DNA from: Gracilibacillus kekensis
Lineage (GTDB): Bacteria > Bacillota > Bacilli > Bacillales > Amphibacillaceae
Length of the DNA stretch: 64,000 nucleotides
Assembly: GCF_900143085.1 (NCBI RefSeq)
Contig: NZ_FRCZ01000005.1
Location: 62,001-126,000, forward strand
Direction: 5' to 3'
Positions 43,663 through 53,652 of the stretch are shown piece after piece. Position 1 is the stretch's first letter; the number at the start of each line of letters is the position of its first letter. The position numbers and the translations under genes are program-made. A model generated the notes under the pieces. That model saw nothing but the letters and a program-made list of their open reading frames with translations. It was not told where the DNA came from and searched no databases.

Positions 43663-44835
43663 TTAGTTAAATAAGCAAAGTTTCTCAATTCGTTCACATG
43701 CCTCTTGTAGTCTTTCTTCGTTATCCAGAAGCCCAATTCGAACGTAACCTTCTCCTGTATCACCAAACCCATTACCAGGTGCAACAACAACATGTGCCTT
43801 TTCTAATAAGAGTTCTGCAAATTGTTCAGACGAATATCCTTTTGGTGTTGGCATCCAGACAAAAAAAGAACCACTAGCTTTTCCACCATACCAGCCAATC
43901 TTCTCTGCATTCGTTAAAAAGGTATCTCTTCTTTTCTGATAGACTTCGTTTAATTCCTTAATAGCTGTTTGTCCATTATCCAATGCCGTTTTTGCTGCTT
44001 TTTGAATGGCGCCAAAAATACTGACATAATAGTGATCTTGAATTAACTCTAATGCTTTAATAACGGACGGATTACCAACTGCAAATGCCACACGCCATCC
44101 AGCCATATTAAAAGTTTTAGATAATGTATAGACTTCAATACCTACCTCTTTAGCTCCTTCAGACTGTAAAAAGCTTTGAGGTTGATTTCCATCAAATCCT
44201 ATCGCGCCATATGCAAAATCATGTACGACACAAATATGATGGTCATTTGCGATTTGAATCGTTTTATCAAAGAATTTTTTTGTTGCTGTTGCCGCTGTAG
44301 GATTGTTCGGATAATTTAAAAACATTAATTTCGAATCATTTAAATCCGATTCCGATATTTTCTGGTAATCTGGTAAAAAGCTGTTTTCTTTTAATAGAGG
44401 CATATGTATAGGAGAAGCATTAGCAAGAGCAATCCCTGACATATAATCGGGATAGCCGGGATCTGGTACCAACACTTTATCATTTTCATTTAATAAACAT
44501 TGACTGATTTCGACCAGTCCCGTTTTTGCTCCAAATAATATGGCTACTTCTTTTGTTGGATCAATTTCGACCTGGTATTCCTTTTGGTAGAAGTCCGCAA
44601 TCGCCTCCTTTAGAAAAGGATAACCCTGGAATGGCGAATATTTATGAAACTTTGGATTCTCACTCGCCTGCTGTAATTCCTTCACAATAAACTCAGGTGT
44701 TGCCTGATCAGGATTTCCTTGCCCAAGGTTAATGACATCATGCCCTTCTTTCACAAGTGCCTGTGTCGTTTTCACTAATTTAGCAAAAAATTGTTCTGGT
44801 AATCGTTTCAAAGCATCTGCATATTCAAATTCCAT
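43663..44835 (-). CDS. mtnE: MtnE, methionine-salvage aminotransferase
   Basis: 390 residues, class I/II PLP aminotransferase, aligning by eye along its length with B. subtilis MtnE. Motifs: VINLGQGNPDQATPE, LVPDPGYPDYMSGIALA, LNYPNNPTAAT, and the PLP lysine in YTLSKTFNMAGWRVAF. It transaminates 4-methylthio-2-oxobutyrate to methionine. Start ATG 44835 is set by GGGGAG 10 bases upstream. It lies 7 bp behind mtnU. No other mtn genes and no S-box riboswitch are visible here. Confidence 0.9.
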   Translation of the reverse strand: MEFEYADALKRLPEQFFAKLVKTTQALVKEGHDVINLGQGNPDQATPEFIVKELQQASENPKFHKYSPFQGYPFLKEAIADFYQKEYQVEIDPTKEVAILFGAKTGLVEISQCLLNENDKVLVPDPGYPDYMSGIALANASPIHMPLLKENSFLPDYQKISESDLNDSKLMFLNYPNNPTAATATKKFFDKTIQIANDHHICVVHDFAYGAIGFDGNQPQSFLQSEGAKEVGIEVYTLSKTFNMAGWRVAFAVGNPSVIKALELIQDHYYVSIFGAIQKAAKTALDNGQTAIKELNEVYQKRRDTFLTNAEKIGWYGGKASGSFFVWMPTPKGYSSEQFAELLLEKAHVVVAPGNGFGDTGEGYVRIGLLDNEERLQEACERIEKLCLFN

Positions 44836-44842
44836 ATTACAT

Positions 44843-45634
44843 TCACTCCCCATATAGGTGTGGTACCCGACTTGTGAAGACTGGTATATTGCTTCTAATC
44901 TCTTCAACAATCGATAAGTCAATGCTAGTCTCAACCGTTGCCTCTTTTTCAGGTGGTCCGGACGTAACTAACTCACCTGAAGGATTTATAACAAGTGATT
45001 CCCCTGCAAAGTTTGTACCATTACATGTTCCACTGCTGTTGGCTGAAATAACATAACATTGATTTTCAATGGCTCGTGCATACTGCAAATATTTCCAATG
45101 TTCTTTTCTGGAAGTTGGCCATTGTGCGACAACATGAATAACTTCCGCACCTTGTAATGCCAGTGAGCGCATTAATTCTGGGAAACGTAAGTCATAACAA
45201 ATAATTACACCCATTTTGACGCCATCTAATTCAAATATTTTTGCCTTTTGTTCGCCACCATTTAAATATTTTGGTTCATTTAACATCGGCACGAGATGGA
45301 CCTTGTCATATTCATAGACCAATTCACCTGACCGATTAAAAATATAACTCGTATTGTAGATTGCTTTACCTTTTTTATTTGCGATCGAACCAGCAATAAT
45401 GTTGATATCATGTTTGCTCGCCAGATTACGTAAAAATGGAATTGTGACTTCGCCGTTGTCATCTGCCAATTCCTCTAATTGGTCTAATGCATAGCCCGCA
45501 TTCCACATTTCAGGTAAAACAATCGTGTCTGGTTTACTTTTAGTGACTTGTGCTTCCACCCATTTTTCAATTTTTATTTGATTTTCTTTTGGGTTAGCTA
45601 CCACTACATCCATTTGATAAATCATATATTTCAT
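44843..45634 (-). CDS. mtnU: MtnU-like carbon-nitrogen hydrolase (omega-amidase type)
   Basis: 263 residues of the nitrilase superfamily with the catalytic Glu in VLPEMWNAG (about 47), Lys in YDKVHLVPM (about 119) and Cys in GVIICYDLRFPE (about 153). Paired with mtnE it probably hydrolyses the ketoglutaramate produced when glutamine is the amino donor. ATG 45634 is used (AGGTG upstream), matching the family N-terminus MKYMIYQMDV. Confidence 0.88.
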   Translation of the reverse strand: MKYMIYQMDVVVANPKENQIKIEKWVEAQVTKSKPDTIVLPEMWNAGYALDQLEELADDNGEVTIPFLRNLASKHDINIIAGSIANKKGKAIYNTSYIFNRSGELVYEYDKVHLVPMLNEPKYLNGGEQKAKIFELDGVKMGVIICYDLRFPELMRSLALQGAEVIHVVAQWPTSRKEHWKYLQYARAIENQCYVISANSSGTCNGTNFAGESLVINPSGELVTSGPPEKEATVETSIDLSIVEEIRSNIPVFTSRVPHLYGE

Positions 45635-45761
45635 CCAAACACCTACTTTTTCTTTTCTTCTATTGTAAAGCAAATCAACAAGATTCGCGAATGAACAATA
45701 CTTACATAACCTTTACCATAATGGGAATAATGGAGATGACAAGTCACAAGGAGGTTACATA

Positions 45762-47324
45762 ATGGATAAAAAAAGTAAACCGAATCATGGGAAAGAAACA
45801 TTGACAAATCAACAAGGACATGTTGTAACAGATAACCAAAACGTAAGAACCGTCGGTAATCGAGGGCCGATGACACTTGAGAATTATGATTTTTTAGAAA
45901 AGATTAGTCACTTCGACCGCGAAAAAACTCCTGAGCGTATTGTCCATGCGCGTGGGACAGGAGCACATGGTTATTTTCAATCCTATGGAACAGTAGATGG
46001 TGAGCCGATATCAAAGTATACAAGAGCTAAAGTGTTTACTAACACCGACGTTCAAACACCTGTCTTTGTTCGATTCTCTTCGGTCGTTCACAGTAAACAC
46101 TCTCCTGAAACATTAAGGGATCCTCGTGGGTTTGCGATAAAGTTTTATACGGAGGATGGCAACTGGGATCTGGTTGGCAACAATTTAAAAATATTTTTTA
46201 TCCGTGATCCTCTTAAATTTCCAGATATGATCCATGCTTTCCGACCAGATCCTGTTACAAACATTCAAAACTTAGAGCGAATGTTTGACTTTGTCAGTCA
46301 ATCACCAGAAGCGATGCACATGATTACTTTCGTATATTCACCATGGGGCATTCCTGCCACCTATCGTCATATGCAAGGTTCTGGAGTGCATACTTACAAA
46401 TGGGTAAACGCTGAAGGAAAAGCTGTGCTTGTGAAATACCATTGGGAACCTGTTCAAGGCATTAAAAATTTAAGGCAAGAAGAAGCCAATAAAATTCAAG
46501 CGACTAACTTTAACCATGCCACACAGGATTTATATGAAGCAATTGAAAATGAAGATTATCCTGAATGGGAACTATATGTTCAAATTATGGAGGACGGAGA
46601 ACATCCGGAATTAGACTATGATCCCCTAGATCCTACGAAAATATGGTACAAGGAGACCCACCCGTGGCATAAGGTTGGAATGATGGTACTAAATAAAAAT
46701 CCTGATAATTTCCATGCAGAAACAGAGCAAGTTGCGTTTGGAACAGGTGTATTGGTTGATGGATTAGATTTTTCAGATGATAAACTATTGCAAGGCAGAA
46801 CCTATTCCTATTCTGATACGCAACGTTATCGTGTCGGTCCAAATTATTTACAGTTGCCGATCAATCGACCACATAAAAAAGTGTCGACCAATCAAACAGG
46901 CGGTCAGATGGATTTCAGACAAGATTATGGTGAATTTAAAAATCCTCACGTAGATTATGAACCGTCGAACATAGGTGGTCTAAAAGAAGACAACAATCCT
47001 GGTGTGGAGCATCAACCATATGTGGAAGGTGAATTACAACGCAACGCGATACCTCGTGAAAACAATTTTGGTCAAGCTGGTGAAACGTATCGAAGACTAG
47101 ATGAATGGGAAAAAGATGATTTAATAAAAAACCTTGTCTCTGCTTTATCAGGTTGTCGAAAAGAGATACAAGATCAGATGCTGAACATGTTTTACGAATG
47201 TGATAAGGACTACGGTGCACGGGTAGATCAGGGATTAAAAAACAGTAGCAATTCACAAACAGAAAAAATGGAAGATGCTATGCACGATGCTGAAAGGATG
47301 GGACATCCATCTGATCCATATTAG
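45762..47324 (+). CDS. Monofunctional haem catalase (KatA/KatX type)
   Basis: 520 residues. The distal His is in [15 protein letters not shown], the Asn in [14 protein letters not shown], and the proximal Tyr in [16 protein letters not shown]; the NADPH-region and C-terminal tail are complete. It breaks down hydrogen peroxide. AAGGAGG precedes ATG 45762. I saw no clear PerR box upstream. Whether it is the vegetative or the spore catalase is open. Confidence 0.93.
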   Translation: MDKKSKPNHGKETLTNQQGHVVTDNQNVRTVGNRGPMTLENYDFLEKISHFDREKTPERIVHARGTGAHGYFQSYGTVDGEPISKYTRAKVFTNTDVQTPVFVRFSSVVHSKHSPETLRDPRGFAIKFYTEDGNWDLVGNNLKIFFIRDPLKFPDMIHAFRPDPVTNIQNLERMFDFVSQSPEAMHMITFVYSPWGIPATYRHMQGSGVHTYKWVNAEGKAVLVKYHWEPVQGIKNLRQEEANKIQATNFNHATQDLYEAIENEDYPEWELYVQIMEDGEHPELDYDPLDPTKIWYKETHPWHKVGMMVLNKNPDNFHAETEQVAFGTGVLVDGLDFSDDKLLQGRTYSYSDTQRYRVGPNYLQLPINRPHKKVSTNQTGGQMDFRQDYGEFKNPHVDYEPSNIGGLKEDNNPGVEHQPYVEGELQRNAIPRENNFGQAGETYRRLDEWEKDDLIKNLVSALSGCRKEIQDQMLNMFYECDKDYGARVDQGLKNSSNSQTEKMEDAMHDAERMGHPSDPY

Positions 47325-47346
47325 AATGACAAAGGTTTCTGGTTCT

Positions 47347-47378
47347 GCTCACAGGATATCTCAGGTTATCCTGTGAGC
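47347..47378. terminator. Bidirectional terminator between the catalase and HisA-type genes
   Basis: Perfect 12-bp arms GCTCACAGGATA (47347-47358) and complement (47367-47378), flanked by AGGTTT and AAAACCT that extend the pairing. Confidence 0.85.
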
Positions 47379-47403
47379 ACCAAAACCTCCTATTCTACGT
47401 TAC

Positions 47404-48156
47404 TTATTTACAATGCTCCACTACCTGATCATATGATAAATCTCCTCCAAAAATATCTAAGGCACTACCAATAGTAACATTCAAATTACCTTTTGATAAT
47501 GTTTCAAATAATTGGAGATCTTCTATTGAGCTAACACCACCGGCATATGTAACAGGTATGGAAACAGCATCTGCTAATATTTCTACAAGGTTTCCTGCTA
47601 TCCCCCCTCTTTTCCCTTCCACATCGGCTGCGTGGATGAGAAATTCATCACAATAACGTTCTAATTTTTTTATGTTTTCTGGTGTTATTTCAATCTTGCT
47701 AAATCTTGTCCACTTATCTGTTACTACATACCATTTTCCATCTTTTTGCTTACAGCTTAAATCAATTACAAGCTTTTCCTTACCTATCTTATCGACTAAT
47801 CGCTGTAAACGATCCATCTTTAACTCTCCATCATGGAAAATATAAGAGGTAACAATCACATGAGAAGCACCAGCTGCTAAAAACTCATCAGCATTATCAG
47901 CATTAATGCCCCCTCCAACTTGTAAACCACCTGGATAGGTTTGTAATGCTTTAATGGCAGCCTCTTTGTTGCCCTCCCCTAACATGATGACATGGCCACC
48001 TTTAAGCTTATCCTCTTTAAACATCTCAGCATAATAAATGCTATCATATGTAGATACGTAATTTTCAATCACTTCTTGATTTTCGTTATTTAATGTGGCA
48101 CCAACAATTTGTTTGACTTTCCCTTGATGCAAATCAATACAAGGTCTGAATTCCAT
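47404..48156 (-). CDS. HisA-type ProFAR isomerase of the eukaryotic (HIS6) subfamily
   Basis: 250-residue TIM barrel beginning FRPCIDLHQGKVKQIVGATL, the signature start of the eukaryotic/plant HIS6 group rather than of ordinary bacterial HisA (MIIPAIDL type). Phosphate-binding segments LQVGGGINADNADEF and VTYAGGVSSIEDLQLF are present. It should catalyse the ProFAR to PRFAR Amadori step of histidine synthesis, but no other his gene is near it. Either it supplies this step as an isolated gene or it acts on a related aminoaldose. Confidence 0.85.
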   Translation of the reverse strand: MEFRPCIDLHQGKVKQIVGATLNNENQEVIENYVSTYDSIYYAEMFKEDKLKGGHVIMLGEGNKEAAIKALQTYPGGLQVGGGINADNADEFLAAGASHVIVTSYIFHDGELKMDRLQRLVDKIGKEKLVIDLSCKQKDGKWYVVTDKWTRFSKIEITPENIKKLERYCDEFLIHAADVEGKRGGIAGNLVEILADAVSIPVTYAGGVSSIEDLQLFETLSKGNLNVTIGSALDIFGGDLSYDQVVEHCK

Positions 48157-48221
48157 GGAATCACTTACCTTTCCCTCTAACTTTTATAGCCTTATTTTAG
48201 AATAGTTTTCAAAAAAAAGAA

Positions 48222-48249
48222 AGACGTCGCTTTGGAAAAGAGACGCCTC
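48222..48249 (-). terminator. Terminator of the NADPH dehydrogenase gene
   Basis: A short GC stem (AGACGTC with GAGACGCCT, one wobble) followed on the minus strand by a run of eight T (48211-48218). Confidence 0.6.
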
Positions 48250-48266
48250 TAACTATGTGCTGATCC

Positions 48267-49286
48267 TTAAAATCCTCTTTGATATGCAACTGGTATATCG
48301 ATTGTCTCACCTAACTCATGTGCAGCATGAATTGCCCAATATGGATCACGAAGCATGCCACGTCCCACTGCTACTAAATCGGCATCTTGAATTCCTACAA
48401 TAGCATTTGCTAAATTAGCATCCTCTAAATGTCCTACAGCAATTACAGGTATTTGAAGTGCTTCACGGATTGCGCGTGCAAAAGGCACCATATAACCTGC
48501 ATGACTACCTGGATTTCGATTAGGTGAAATAGCGCCTTCTCCACCAGCACTAATATGAAACATATCTACTCCTGCTTGTTTATATGCTTTTGCGATATCA
48601 ATACCATCTTCTAATACATAGCCTTCTTCAACAAACTCCGTTGCGGAAATCCGCATTATCAAAGGCATATCTTCAGGCATTTCACTTTTAGCAGCCTTCA
48701 CCACTTCTTGACCAAAACGAGTCAGTTCCGCGTATTCATCTTCTCGTTTATTCGTATAATTAGAATGAAACTGATGAATTAAATAACCATGTGCTCCGTG
48801 TAGTTCAATCGCATCAAATCCAGCCTTCACGGCACGTCGAACCGCTAATCGGAATTTTTCTACCATTTCTTTTACTTCTTTTGTTGTTAAAGCACGCGGT
48901 TCTTTATATTTTTCACTGAAACGAACGGCTGAAGGAGCAACAGGTGTCTCTGCATCTTCAGCTTTACGACCAGCATGTGCAATTTGAATCGCAATTTTGG
49001 AGCCGTTATCATGTACCGCATCCACGATCCGCTTATACTCAGGAATTTGTTCGTCTGACCACAATCCTAAACAATGATTAGAAATACGGCCATCTGGCTC
49101 GATATTTGTCATCTCTACGATAACAAGTCCGGTACCACCTACTGCTCTACTAACATAATGTGTATAATGCCAATCATTTGGTGTACCGTCTTCCTTGGTA
49201 ACGGAGTATTGACACATTGGCGGCATCACTACTCGATTTTTTAACTCAAGATTTTTTATTTGAAATGTATTGAATAATGTATTCAT
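48267..49286 (-). CDS. namA: NADPH dehydrogenase NamA / YqjM-type Old Yellow Enzyme
   Basis: 339 residues, same length as B. subtilis YqjM. FMN and substrate motifs: RVVMPPMCQYSV with the modulating Cys (about 25), IQIAHAGRKAE, DAIELHGAHGYLIHQF, and C-terminal ADLVAVGRGMLRDPYW. It reduces activated C=C bonds of enones and responds to electrophile stress. Single gene with its own terminator. The catalytic Tyr region DYTDKG of YqjM is replaced here by ATEFVEEGY. Confidence 0.92.
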   Translation of the reverse strand: MNTLFNTFQIKNLELKNRVVMPPMCQYSVTKEDGTPNDWHYTHYVSRAVGGTGLVIVEMTNIEPDGRISNHCLGLWSDEQIPEYKRIVDAVHDNGSKIAIQIAHAGRKAEDAETPVAPSAVRFSEKYKEPRALTTKEVKEMVEKFRLAVRRAVKAGFDAIELHGAHGYLIHQFHSNYTNKREDEYAELTRFGQEVVKAAKSEMPEDMPLIMRISATEFVEEGYVLEDGIDIAKAYKQAGVDMFHISAGGEGAISPNRNPGSHAGYMVPFARAIREALQIPVIAVGHLEDANLANAIVGIQDADLVAVGRGMLRDPYWAIHAAHELGETIDIPVAYQRGF

Positions 49287-49466
49287 ATTGTTGAAATCCC
49301 CCTTATTCTCTTCTACTTACCAAAATTAGTATACCAAGAAAGTTTACCCGGATCACATAATTGAACTTAGTACTTTTATTCCCAACCACAATATAAGCAT
49401 CTGTCACGTTTTATAAACCTCATGCATAAATTATGGACAGAGACCTATATAAAAGGAAGTGAGACC

Positions 49467-50303
49467 ATGTTTTATCACATTAAAGAATTACAATATCCCG
49501 CTAAACCAGATAGACCTGATCCGGTTTTTGCAAGAAAATTACAAGAGGTATTAGGTGGCCAGTTTGGTGAAATATCTGTTGCAATGCAATATTTATTTCA
49601 AGGGTTTAATGTTCGTATGGACGGAAAGTATAAGGACTTGCTTATGGATGTGGGAACAGAAGAATTAGCACATATCGAAATGCTTGCAACCATGATTGCG
49701 CGTTTATTAGATAACGCACCACCAGGGCAACTAGAGGAAGCTGCAAATGACCCAATAATGGCTGCTATTATTGGGGGAATGAATCCACAACACGCTATTG
49801 TAAATGGATTAGGGGCTGCTCCTAAAGATAGCAACGGAAACAGTTGGAGTGCTGACTATATAATTGCTAGCGGTAATTTATTAGCAGATTTTCGGGCTAA
49901 TTTAAATGCAGAGTCCCAAGGACGCCTGCAAGTCGCTCGATTATATGAGATGACATCAGATCGTGGTGTAAAGGATATGCTTTCTTTTCTAATTGCCCGA
50001 GACACGATGCACCAAAACATGTGGTTAGCAGCTATTGAAGAGTTAGAAGCCAAAGAAGGAGTTGTAGTTCCGTCAACCTTTCCTCGTCATTTAGAAAAAC
50101 AACAGGTTGCTTATGACTTTTATAATTTTTCACAAGGAGAGGCTAGTGCTGAGGGAAGATGGGCTCACGGGCCGAGCATAGACGGTTGTTCGAACTTTTG
50201 TTATGTACAGAATCCACCAGCATATGGTGGGATACCACATTTAAATCCAGCACCCGCCTATACATTCGATACAAACTTCCATATACCACCGTCTTTATGT
50301 TAA
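49467..50303 (+). CDS. Manganese catalase (YdbD type)
   Basis: 278 residues. The dinuclear Mn ligands of the ferritin-like bundle are visible: Glu in GGQFGEISVAMQYLF, Glu and His in TEELAHIEM, Glu in LNAESQGRLQ and His in RDTMHQNMW. ATG 49467 is used; the 15 codons upstream lack a ribosome site. The C-terminal extension past the bundle matches YdbD-like catalases rather than the 190-residue spore-coat CotJC. It is a second, metal-different catalase near the haem catalase. Confidence 0.92.
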   Translation: MFYHIKELQYPAKPDRPDPVFARKLQEVLGGQFGEISVAMQYLFQGFNVRMDGKYKDLLMDVGTEELAHIEMLATMIARLLDNAPPGQLEEAANDPIMAAIIGGMNPQHAIVNGLGAAPKDSNGNSWSADYIIASGNLLADFRANLNAESQGRLQVARLYEMTSDRGVKDMLSFLIARDTMHQNMWLAAIEELEAKEGVVVPSTFPRHLEKQQVAYDFYNFSQGEASAEGRWAHGPSIDGCSNFCYVQNPPAYGGIPHLNPAPAYTFDTNFHIPPSLC

Positions 50304-50331
50304 CAAAATGATTACGGTCTCCACCATCAAA

Positions 50332-50363
50332 AAAATGCGCAATACTTAAGTATCGCGCATTTT
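50332..50363. terminator. Bidirectional terminator overlapping the end of the PAP2 gene
   Basis: Arms AAAATGCGC (50332-50340) and GCGCATTTT (50355-50363) with an inner palindrome ATACTTAAGTAT. The last four codons and stop of the PAP2 gene lie inside the stem. Confidence 0.85.
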
Positions 50364-51023
50364 CGCTTTCCTTCGCCACAGCAAAAATTCTAATGCAATT
50401 AAACATGTGATTAACCATGCTAAACCTAACGACATACCCGCTAGTATATCTGTAAAATAATGCACTCCTAACACGACTCGACTTAATGGTATAGCTACAG
50501 CAAGAAACCCTGAAAGAACCAATGCCAAAAATTTCACCCATTTAATTGAAACTTTTTTCCAAATTAAATATATAATAAAACCGTAGAATGCGATTGCTCC
50601 TGTTGAATGACCACTGGGAAAACTAAAGCCTGTTCCATCATACTGATCAATTAATTCAGGCCGTTCTCGCTCAAAAAGCAACTTCAATACCTTTGTTAAT
50701 AGGCTAATACCCACCATATTAACAATTAAAAACAGGATATACCATTTGCTTTTTTTCGTTAGAAATAAATAAGCTATAACCATTACGGAAGCAACAGTTA
50801 AAAACAATACAGACCCAGCTTCCGTTAAAATTTCCATCATTTGATAAAACCAGTTATTTGAATCAGATACCAAATAATCTTGAAAGAAATGATCAATCAT
50901 AAATATTTCTTTTTCTAATACGTCTTCAGCTAGTTCAAGAAACATCGCAGTTGTCAAAATAATTGCTATGAATCCTAGTATTAAGGTAATAATAGCTGCT
51001 TTTGAAAGGTCTTTTAATATCAT
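50346..51023 (-). CDS. PAP2-family membrane phosphatase
   Basis: 225 residues with five to six membrane segments and the three PAP2 motifs: KLLFERERP, SFPSGHSTGA and SRVVLGVHYFTDILAG. The family dephosphorylates lipid phosphates such as undecaprenyl diphosphate or phosphatidylglycerol phosphate. Its C-terminal codons are inside the terminator shared with the convergent manganese catalase gene. Confidence 0.9.
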   Translation of the reverse strand: MILKDLSKAAIITLILGFIAIILTTAMFLELAEDVLEKEIFMIDHFFQDYLVSDSNNWFYQMMEILTEAGSVLFLTVASVMVIAYLFLTKKSKWYILFLIVNMVGISLLTKVLKLLFERERPELIDQYDGTGFSFPSGHSTGAIAFYGFIIYLIWKKVSIKWVKFLALVLSGFLAVAIPLSRVVLGVHYFTDILAGMSLGLAWLITCLIALEFLLWRRKAKMRDT

Positions 51024-51250
51024 CTTATATGCTCACTCCCAGCTACAACATTCCCTTTTTATAAAGAAATAAAACTATTGTGGCAAAAGTATGGAATTTA
51101 CCCTTTCATTGTTGTTCAAATGTAATAATCCTCTTTAATTACTGTCAGAACGGAATTTGACTACTCTCTCCTCACTTATGACACTTGCATTTGTTCTCCC
51201 AGATATGTTTGAATGGACAGACAATGATTTTTATTTGGAGGTTTACTTAT

Positions 51251-52021
51251 ATGAAAAGAATACTAATGTTATTAATGATGATTACTTTAGCTGTGATAAT
51301 AGTAGCTTGTGGAAATGATGATGATACAGCTGAAGACAATAATACAGAAGAACCTGCTTCCTCAGAGGAAAATAAAGAGGAAACAGCAGCAACAGATGGT
51401 GAAGAAGCACAAACTGAAAGTGCGAAACAGAATACAGTAAGTGATGAAGAAATTGTCGAAGAAGGACAAGCGGTAGCAACGATTAATGGTGAAGAAGTTT
51501 CAGCAGCCAAGTATAATCGTGTATATCCACTAGTAAAAAATATGCTTCAACAATATGGTCAAGATGTAGAAGATCTTGATGCAGTAAAAGATCAAGTCTT
51601 AAATGAGTTAATCACGCAAGAGCTAATTTTACAAGATGCAAAAGAAGAGGGACTTGAAGTCGATACCGAAGAAGTCGAAAGTCAATTTACAGCTTTAAAA
51701 GAGCAGTCTGGTGATGACTTTTCTTCTGTACTTGAGGATAAGGGTTTTACCGAAGAATCGTATAAATCCCAACTGGAAAATGATCTATTGAGAAACCAGT
51801 ATATGGAGTCGGTTATAGGTATTACTGTCACCGATGAAGAAGTAAAAGAATATTATAAACAAGTCAAAGAACAATCAAAAGAAGAAGTTCCAGCACTTGA
51901 AGAAGTGGAAGGTACAATTAGACAACAGCTAACTGCCCAAAAACAGCAGGAAAAACAAGAAGAGATCAGTGCAAAAATCGAAGAATTAAGAGAAAATGCT
52001 GAGATCGAGGAATTAATATAA
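51251..52021 (+). CDS. SurA-N domain lipoprotein (peptidyl-prolyl isomerase-like foldase)
   Basis: 256 residues from ATG 51251, with GGAGG upstream; the in-frame TTG-type starts before it lack one. Signal peptide with lipobox VIIVACGN, an acidic low-complexity linker (residues about 22-70), then a SurA_N/trigger-factor-like domain (VATINGEEVSAAKYNRVYPL ...) and a helical C-terminus rich in Lys, Glu and Gln. The parvulin catalytic domain of PrsA is not evident, so it is probably a chaperone outside the membrane rather than an isomerase. Confidence 0.85.
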   Translation: MKRILMLLMMITLAVIIVACGNDDDTAEDNNTEEPASSEENKEETAATDGEEAQTESAKQNTVSDEEIVEEGQAVATINGEEVSAAKYNRVYPLVKNMLQQYGQDVEDLDAVKDQVLNELITQELILQDAKEEGLEVDTEEVESQFTALKEQSGDDFSSVLEDKGFTEESYKSQLENDLLRNQYMESVIGITVTDEEVKEYYKQVKEQSKEEVPALEEVEGTIRQQLTAQKQQEKQEEISAKIEELRENAEIEELI

Positions 52022-52029
52022 TAAGAAAG

Positions 52030-52049
52030 TCCCCCTGACAATCGGGGGA
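52030..52049 (+). terminator. Terminator of the SurA-N lipoprotein gene
   Basis: TCCCCC (52030-52035) pairs with GGGGGA (52044-52049), followed by six T. It also ends ythQ-type transcription from the other side only weakly. Confidence 0.85.
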
Positions 52050-52053
52050 TTTT

Positions 52054-53652
52054 TTATTTTCTCCATATCAATATGTTTACGACTAATAAAATAAGACCAT
52101 GAATAATTAAGCCGTATGAGAAAATATTCGCTACATAGTGAATGACACCAAACAATACGATAAGAGCCAACATCCCAAACGCTTCTCCTGTCTGCTTACT
52201 TTGAGCTACTTTGAACGACTCTGAAAAAGGCAAGCTCTTTTTGAAAAATATATGGTAGCAAATTCTTGCATAAACAGTAGCAGATAATAGCAATCCTATT
52301 AAAAATGGAGCAACTCTTTCGGAAAAAATAAGCAAAAATATCAGACTAAGAATGAGATAAACTGGTATAAATAATTTTGCAAAAAAAGCCTTTAATGTTG
52401 CCCGGTGACTAACCCTTATATCTTCAATAGGTGCTGCTCGATAAATCCATGCTCCTTTTTCGGTACTAGAATATTGAAGCATTTGTACACCTGCAGGAAT
52501 CATCATAAAGCAAACATACATGGCGAAATACATATTCCCCTCTCTTATTTCCTCCATAGTCCGTAAAATCAAATCGTTAATAATAAAAATAAACGGAAAT
52601 GCTAAAGCCATAGCAATAGAAGGGTATACCTTTAACTTATAATCCCGTTCATTTCGTATCATGCGACCAGCAAAATCAAAAAATATTTTTTCTTGTTTTT
52701 TGCGGACAATTAGCTGTGAAAATAGCTTCATCCACCAATCCTTCGCTTTTTTATGTTTGCCACTATTAGTCAAAAGCTTCTCCAAATTGCGTTCAAAAGA
52801 TGGTATTAGCTTCACATAAAGAGCAAGAGCAAGAAACGGAACGACAATACCTAGTGTAGCAAGAATACTATAGGTTTGGTTAACCGTTCCATTCATTATC
52901 ATATCATAAATCGCACCATACCAAATCGGCGGCATAAAAGTGTGCCACCATTCAAATGTATAGCTGATATCCAGATTCACTATGTTAAACGATCTAGCCA
53001 CTAATTGATAACCAACAACCATCGAAATACTTAATAGAATTTGTATATAGTTTATAATATCTTTTAACTTCTCGCCATCAAAAAATCGAAGGATCGTAAT
53101 ATATACAATGGCGGTTAATATCAACACCAATATATTAATGAACATAAAACACAAGAGACTTACCAAGAAAAAGATAACCCCATGGTTAAATAAACCAACA
53201 ATTAATGGAATCCCAACAAATGCAACAGATAAAAATACTAAATAAATTGTAATATGAATCACTTTAGCTGCGTTAATAGTTTTAGGATCAATTGGTTTAG
53301 TATTCAAAACCATCTTATCTCTAACATCTAACAAAACGCTTGAAAAGTCTGAAATCATTGATGTCATCACAATAAACATAACGATCGAAAATAGAATACT
53401 CATTTGAAAAATAAAATGTTCACCGAATAAGAAAGGAATTAGAATTAATCCCATCAAAGCATAGATCCAGAGAGACTTGAGAAATTGATTACCTGATCGC
53501 TCTTTTGCCTCATTAAATATGGTTGGGACCCTTCTAGCATCCATTAATAGTTTAATATGTAAAATTTCTCGCATCATTGGATAATCAATATTCGCTTTTT
53601 GAAATGCAAATTTGAATTTATCTAATACTTTTAAGGACTTAAAATCAGACAT
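52054..53652 (-). CDS. ythQ: YthQ-like ABC transporter permease
   Basis: 532 residues with about twelve membrane segments. The family pattern of large ABC permeases of the EcsB/YthQ kind is visible: AKERSGNQFLKSLWIYALMG near residue 60 and an intervening cytosolic segment FFDFAGRMIRNERDYKLKVYPS. ATG 53652 is chosen over a longer frame: GGTG lies 6 bases upstream, giving an 8-bp overlap with the ATPase gene. Substrate unknown. Confidence 0.8.
   Translation of the reverse strand: MSDFKSLKVLDKFKFAFQKANIDYPMMREILHIKLLMDARRVPTIFNEAKERSGNQFLKSLWIYALMGLILIPFLFGEHFIFQMSILFSIVMFIVMTSMISDFSSVLLDVRDKMVLNTKPIDPKTINAAKVIHITIYLVFLSVAFVGIPLIVGLFNHGVIFFLVSLLCFMFINILVLILTAIVYITILRFFDGEKLKDIINYIQILLSISMVVGYQLVARSFNIVNLDISYTFEWWHTFMPPIWYGAIYDMIMNGTVNQTYSILATLGIVVPFLALALYVKLIPSFERNLEKLLTNSGKHKKAKDWWMKLFSQLIVRKKQEKIFFDFAGRMIRNERDYKLKVYPSIAMALAFPFIFIINDLILRTMEEIREGNMYFAMYVCFMMIPAGVQMLQYSSTEKGAWIYRAAPIEDIRVSHRATLKAFFAKLFIPVYLILSLIFLLIFSERVAPFLIGLLLSATVYARICYHIFFKKSLPFSESFKVAQSKQTGEAFGMLALIVLFGVIHYVANIFSYGLIIHGLILLVVNILIWRK

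Noticed and set aside
45635..45761. S-box riboswitch for mtnU-mtnE or PerR box for the catalase gene
   Set aside because: The 127-bp region has no S-box stem structure and no TTATAAT-type palindrome.
51247..51510. Ser- and Leu-rich minus-strand frames over the SurA-N lipoprotein gene
   Set aside because: They are the antisense of the acidic linker; no ribosome site.
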